Source of the DNA: an uncultured Lachnospiraceae bacterium
GTDB lineage: Bacteria > Bacillota_A > Clostridia > Lachnospirales > Lachnospiraceae
Direction of reading: 5' to 3'
Assembly: GCA_947178085.1 (NCBI GenBank)
Contig: CAMWWS010000018.1
Span: forward strand, 1-16,112
Length of the DNA: 16,112 bases
In this document: one piece after another, positions 15,480 through 16,112 of the stretch
Numbering within the stretch: position 1 is the stretch's first letter
How the letters are laid out: each line of letters opens with the position of its first letter
The notes under the pieces: generated by a model
The model's database searches: none
The model's input: only the letters and a program-made list of their open reading frames with translations
Told to the model about the DNA's origin: nothing
Made by a program: the position numbers and the translations under genes

Positions 15480-15968
15480 TTAATGTTTACATAAAACCAT
15501 TTTAACCATTTTTATGCAAACCGTCAACCTATTTTTTATGAAATTTTGACATTTTTTTATTTTTTTTCTAAAAAAATTGGTGATTTTTTTCAGCTTTTTA
15601 AGCAGCCAGATAATAGGTTTTACTATAATTTGTAGTAATTTGAACAAAATACGCATTATCTTGTATATACATGTTGACATAATCTGTACAAATCTTTTAC
15701 TAACCAGCCATTTATAGCAGGCCATACCAAGCATAGCACCTATTACTGTAAACCATCGCAAAATTCCGTTGTTTTCCCGATATAGCATATTAAAAACGCC
15801 GAGACCACATGCAACCCAGAAAACAAAATCCTCCAATGATATCCATATAGCTCCATGTTTTATCAATTTCCTTATAATCAAAAACCAGTCATAAACAAAA
15901 GTAATGATAACTCCCATAAAAACAGAATGCAGAAAAAAAACAGCTTCCTGTACTATATCCTGACTCAT
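15480..15968 (-). CDS. yabQ: Spore cortex biosynthesis protein YabQ
   Basis: A 162-residue multi-pass membrane protein needed for spore cortex assembly in Bacillus, normally produced in the mother cell. Hydrophobic segments lie at about residues 7-31, 46-60 and 68-86. They include the family-like stretch FLHSVFMGVIITFVYDWFLI, then LEDFVFWVACGLGVF. The C-terminal third is very rich in Lys (KKLKKITNFFRKKIKKC). The stop of yabP lies only 7 nt upstream, and the AGGTG ribosome site directly follows that stop. The reading frame is complete, unlike its neighbour yabP. Confidence 0.88.
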   Translation of the reverse strand: MSQDIVQEAVFFLHSVFMGVIITFVYDWFLIIRKLIKHGAIWISLEDFVFWVACGLGVFNMLYRENNGILRWFTVIGAMLGMACYKWLVSKRFVQIMSTCIYKIMRILFKLLQIIVKPIIWLLKKLKKITNFFRKKIKKCQNFIKNRLTVCIKMVKMVLCKH

Positions 15969-15975
15969 ACATCAC

Positions 15976-16112
15976 CTACTTAAATAATCTTGCCAGCAAA
16001 GATTCCCCTTTAGCGTTATATCCGGCAGTCTCCGAATAAGTAAAACTGTCTATTCTGAAGTCTATATCGACTTCTCATTTGTCCAATGACAGTCTGCTGA
16101 CATGCTGTTCGT
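15976..16112 (-). pseudogene. yabP: 3' end of yabP with an in-frame TGA
   Basis: Reading the minus strand from the right edge in the frame ending at TAG (plus 15976-15978) gives EQHVSRLSLDK, then TGA (plus 16075-16077), then EVDIDFRIDSFTY continuing to KGESLLARLFK. Both halves fit the C-terminal end of YabP, a sporulation protein that sits before yabQ in this cluster. At the TGA position the family normally has Gly (the LDKGE or VEKG pattern), so a GGA to TGA change would explain it. No ATG or other good start follows the TGA, so the last 32 residues are unlikely to be made separately. The rest of the gene lies outside the window. A sequencing error remains possible. Confidence 0.68.

Noticed and set aside
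16075..16077. Selenocysteine or other recoding at the TGA in yabP
   Set aside because: YabP is not a known selenoprotein, the expected residue is glycine, and no recoding hairpin was evident just downstream; a point mutation or sequence error is simpler.

Overview
The window looks like a chromosomal segment of a low-to-mid GC Clostridia member, most likely Lachnospiraceae. The main reason is the gene order on the minus strand, yabP-yabQ-divIC-spoIIE-tilS-hpt-ftsH, which is the familiar Firmicutes sporulation, division and housekeeping cluster. In Bacillus yabR lies between divIC and spoIIE, and other small genes lie between spoIIE and tilS; both sets are absent here. AT-rich codons, strong GGAGG-type ribosome binding sites and a Gram-positive type HAE1 RND pump fit the same assignment.

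Layout: positions 1-3590 are read on the plus strand. They hold the 3' part of aroA (EPSP synthase, cut by the left edge) and, 28 nt downstream, a putative GHL6-type glycoside hydrolase with a GH42-like cysteine cluster. An intergenic stretch follows with a 136-bp inverted-repeat element and a terminator. Everything from 3590 to the right end is on the minus strand. Read in the direction of transcription (right to left) it runs: the 3' end of yabP with an in-frame TGA, yabQ, divIC, a noncoding stretch with a terminator-like hairpin and a 78-bp inverted-repeat element, a short spoIIE homologue without the membrane domain, tilS overlapping hpt by one base, and ftsH with a TTG start. A strong bidirectional terminator then closes the cluster. 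Beyond it lie a GH13 neopullulanase/cyclomaltodextrinase-type amylase with its own promoter, and a single-gene RND exporter carrying a long coiled-coil insert.

Functionally the window combines aromatic amino acid synthesis (aroA), intracellular glycan or maltodextrin breakdown (GHL6 and GH13 enzymes, neither with a signal peptide), export (RND), and the tRNA-Ile lysidine, purine salvage, membrane protease and division core. The most notable points are signs of erosion or remodelling of sporulation genes (a nonsense codon in yabP and a SpoIIE reduced to its cytoplasmic part), two unrelated palindromic intergenic elements, and the adaptor-less RND pump. I found no CRISPR array, phage, transposase, rRNA or tRNA gene, and no clear new defence or mobile system.
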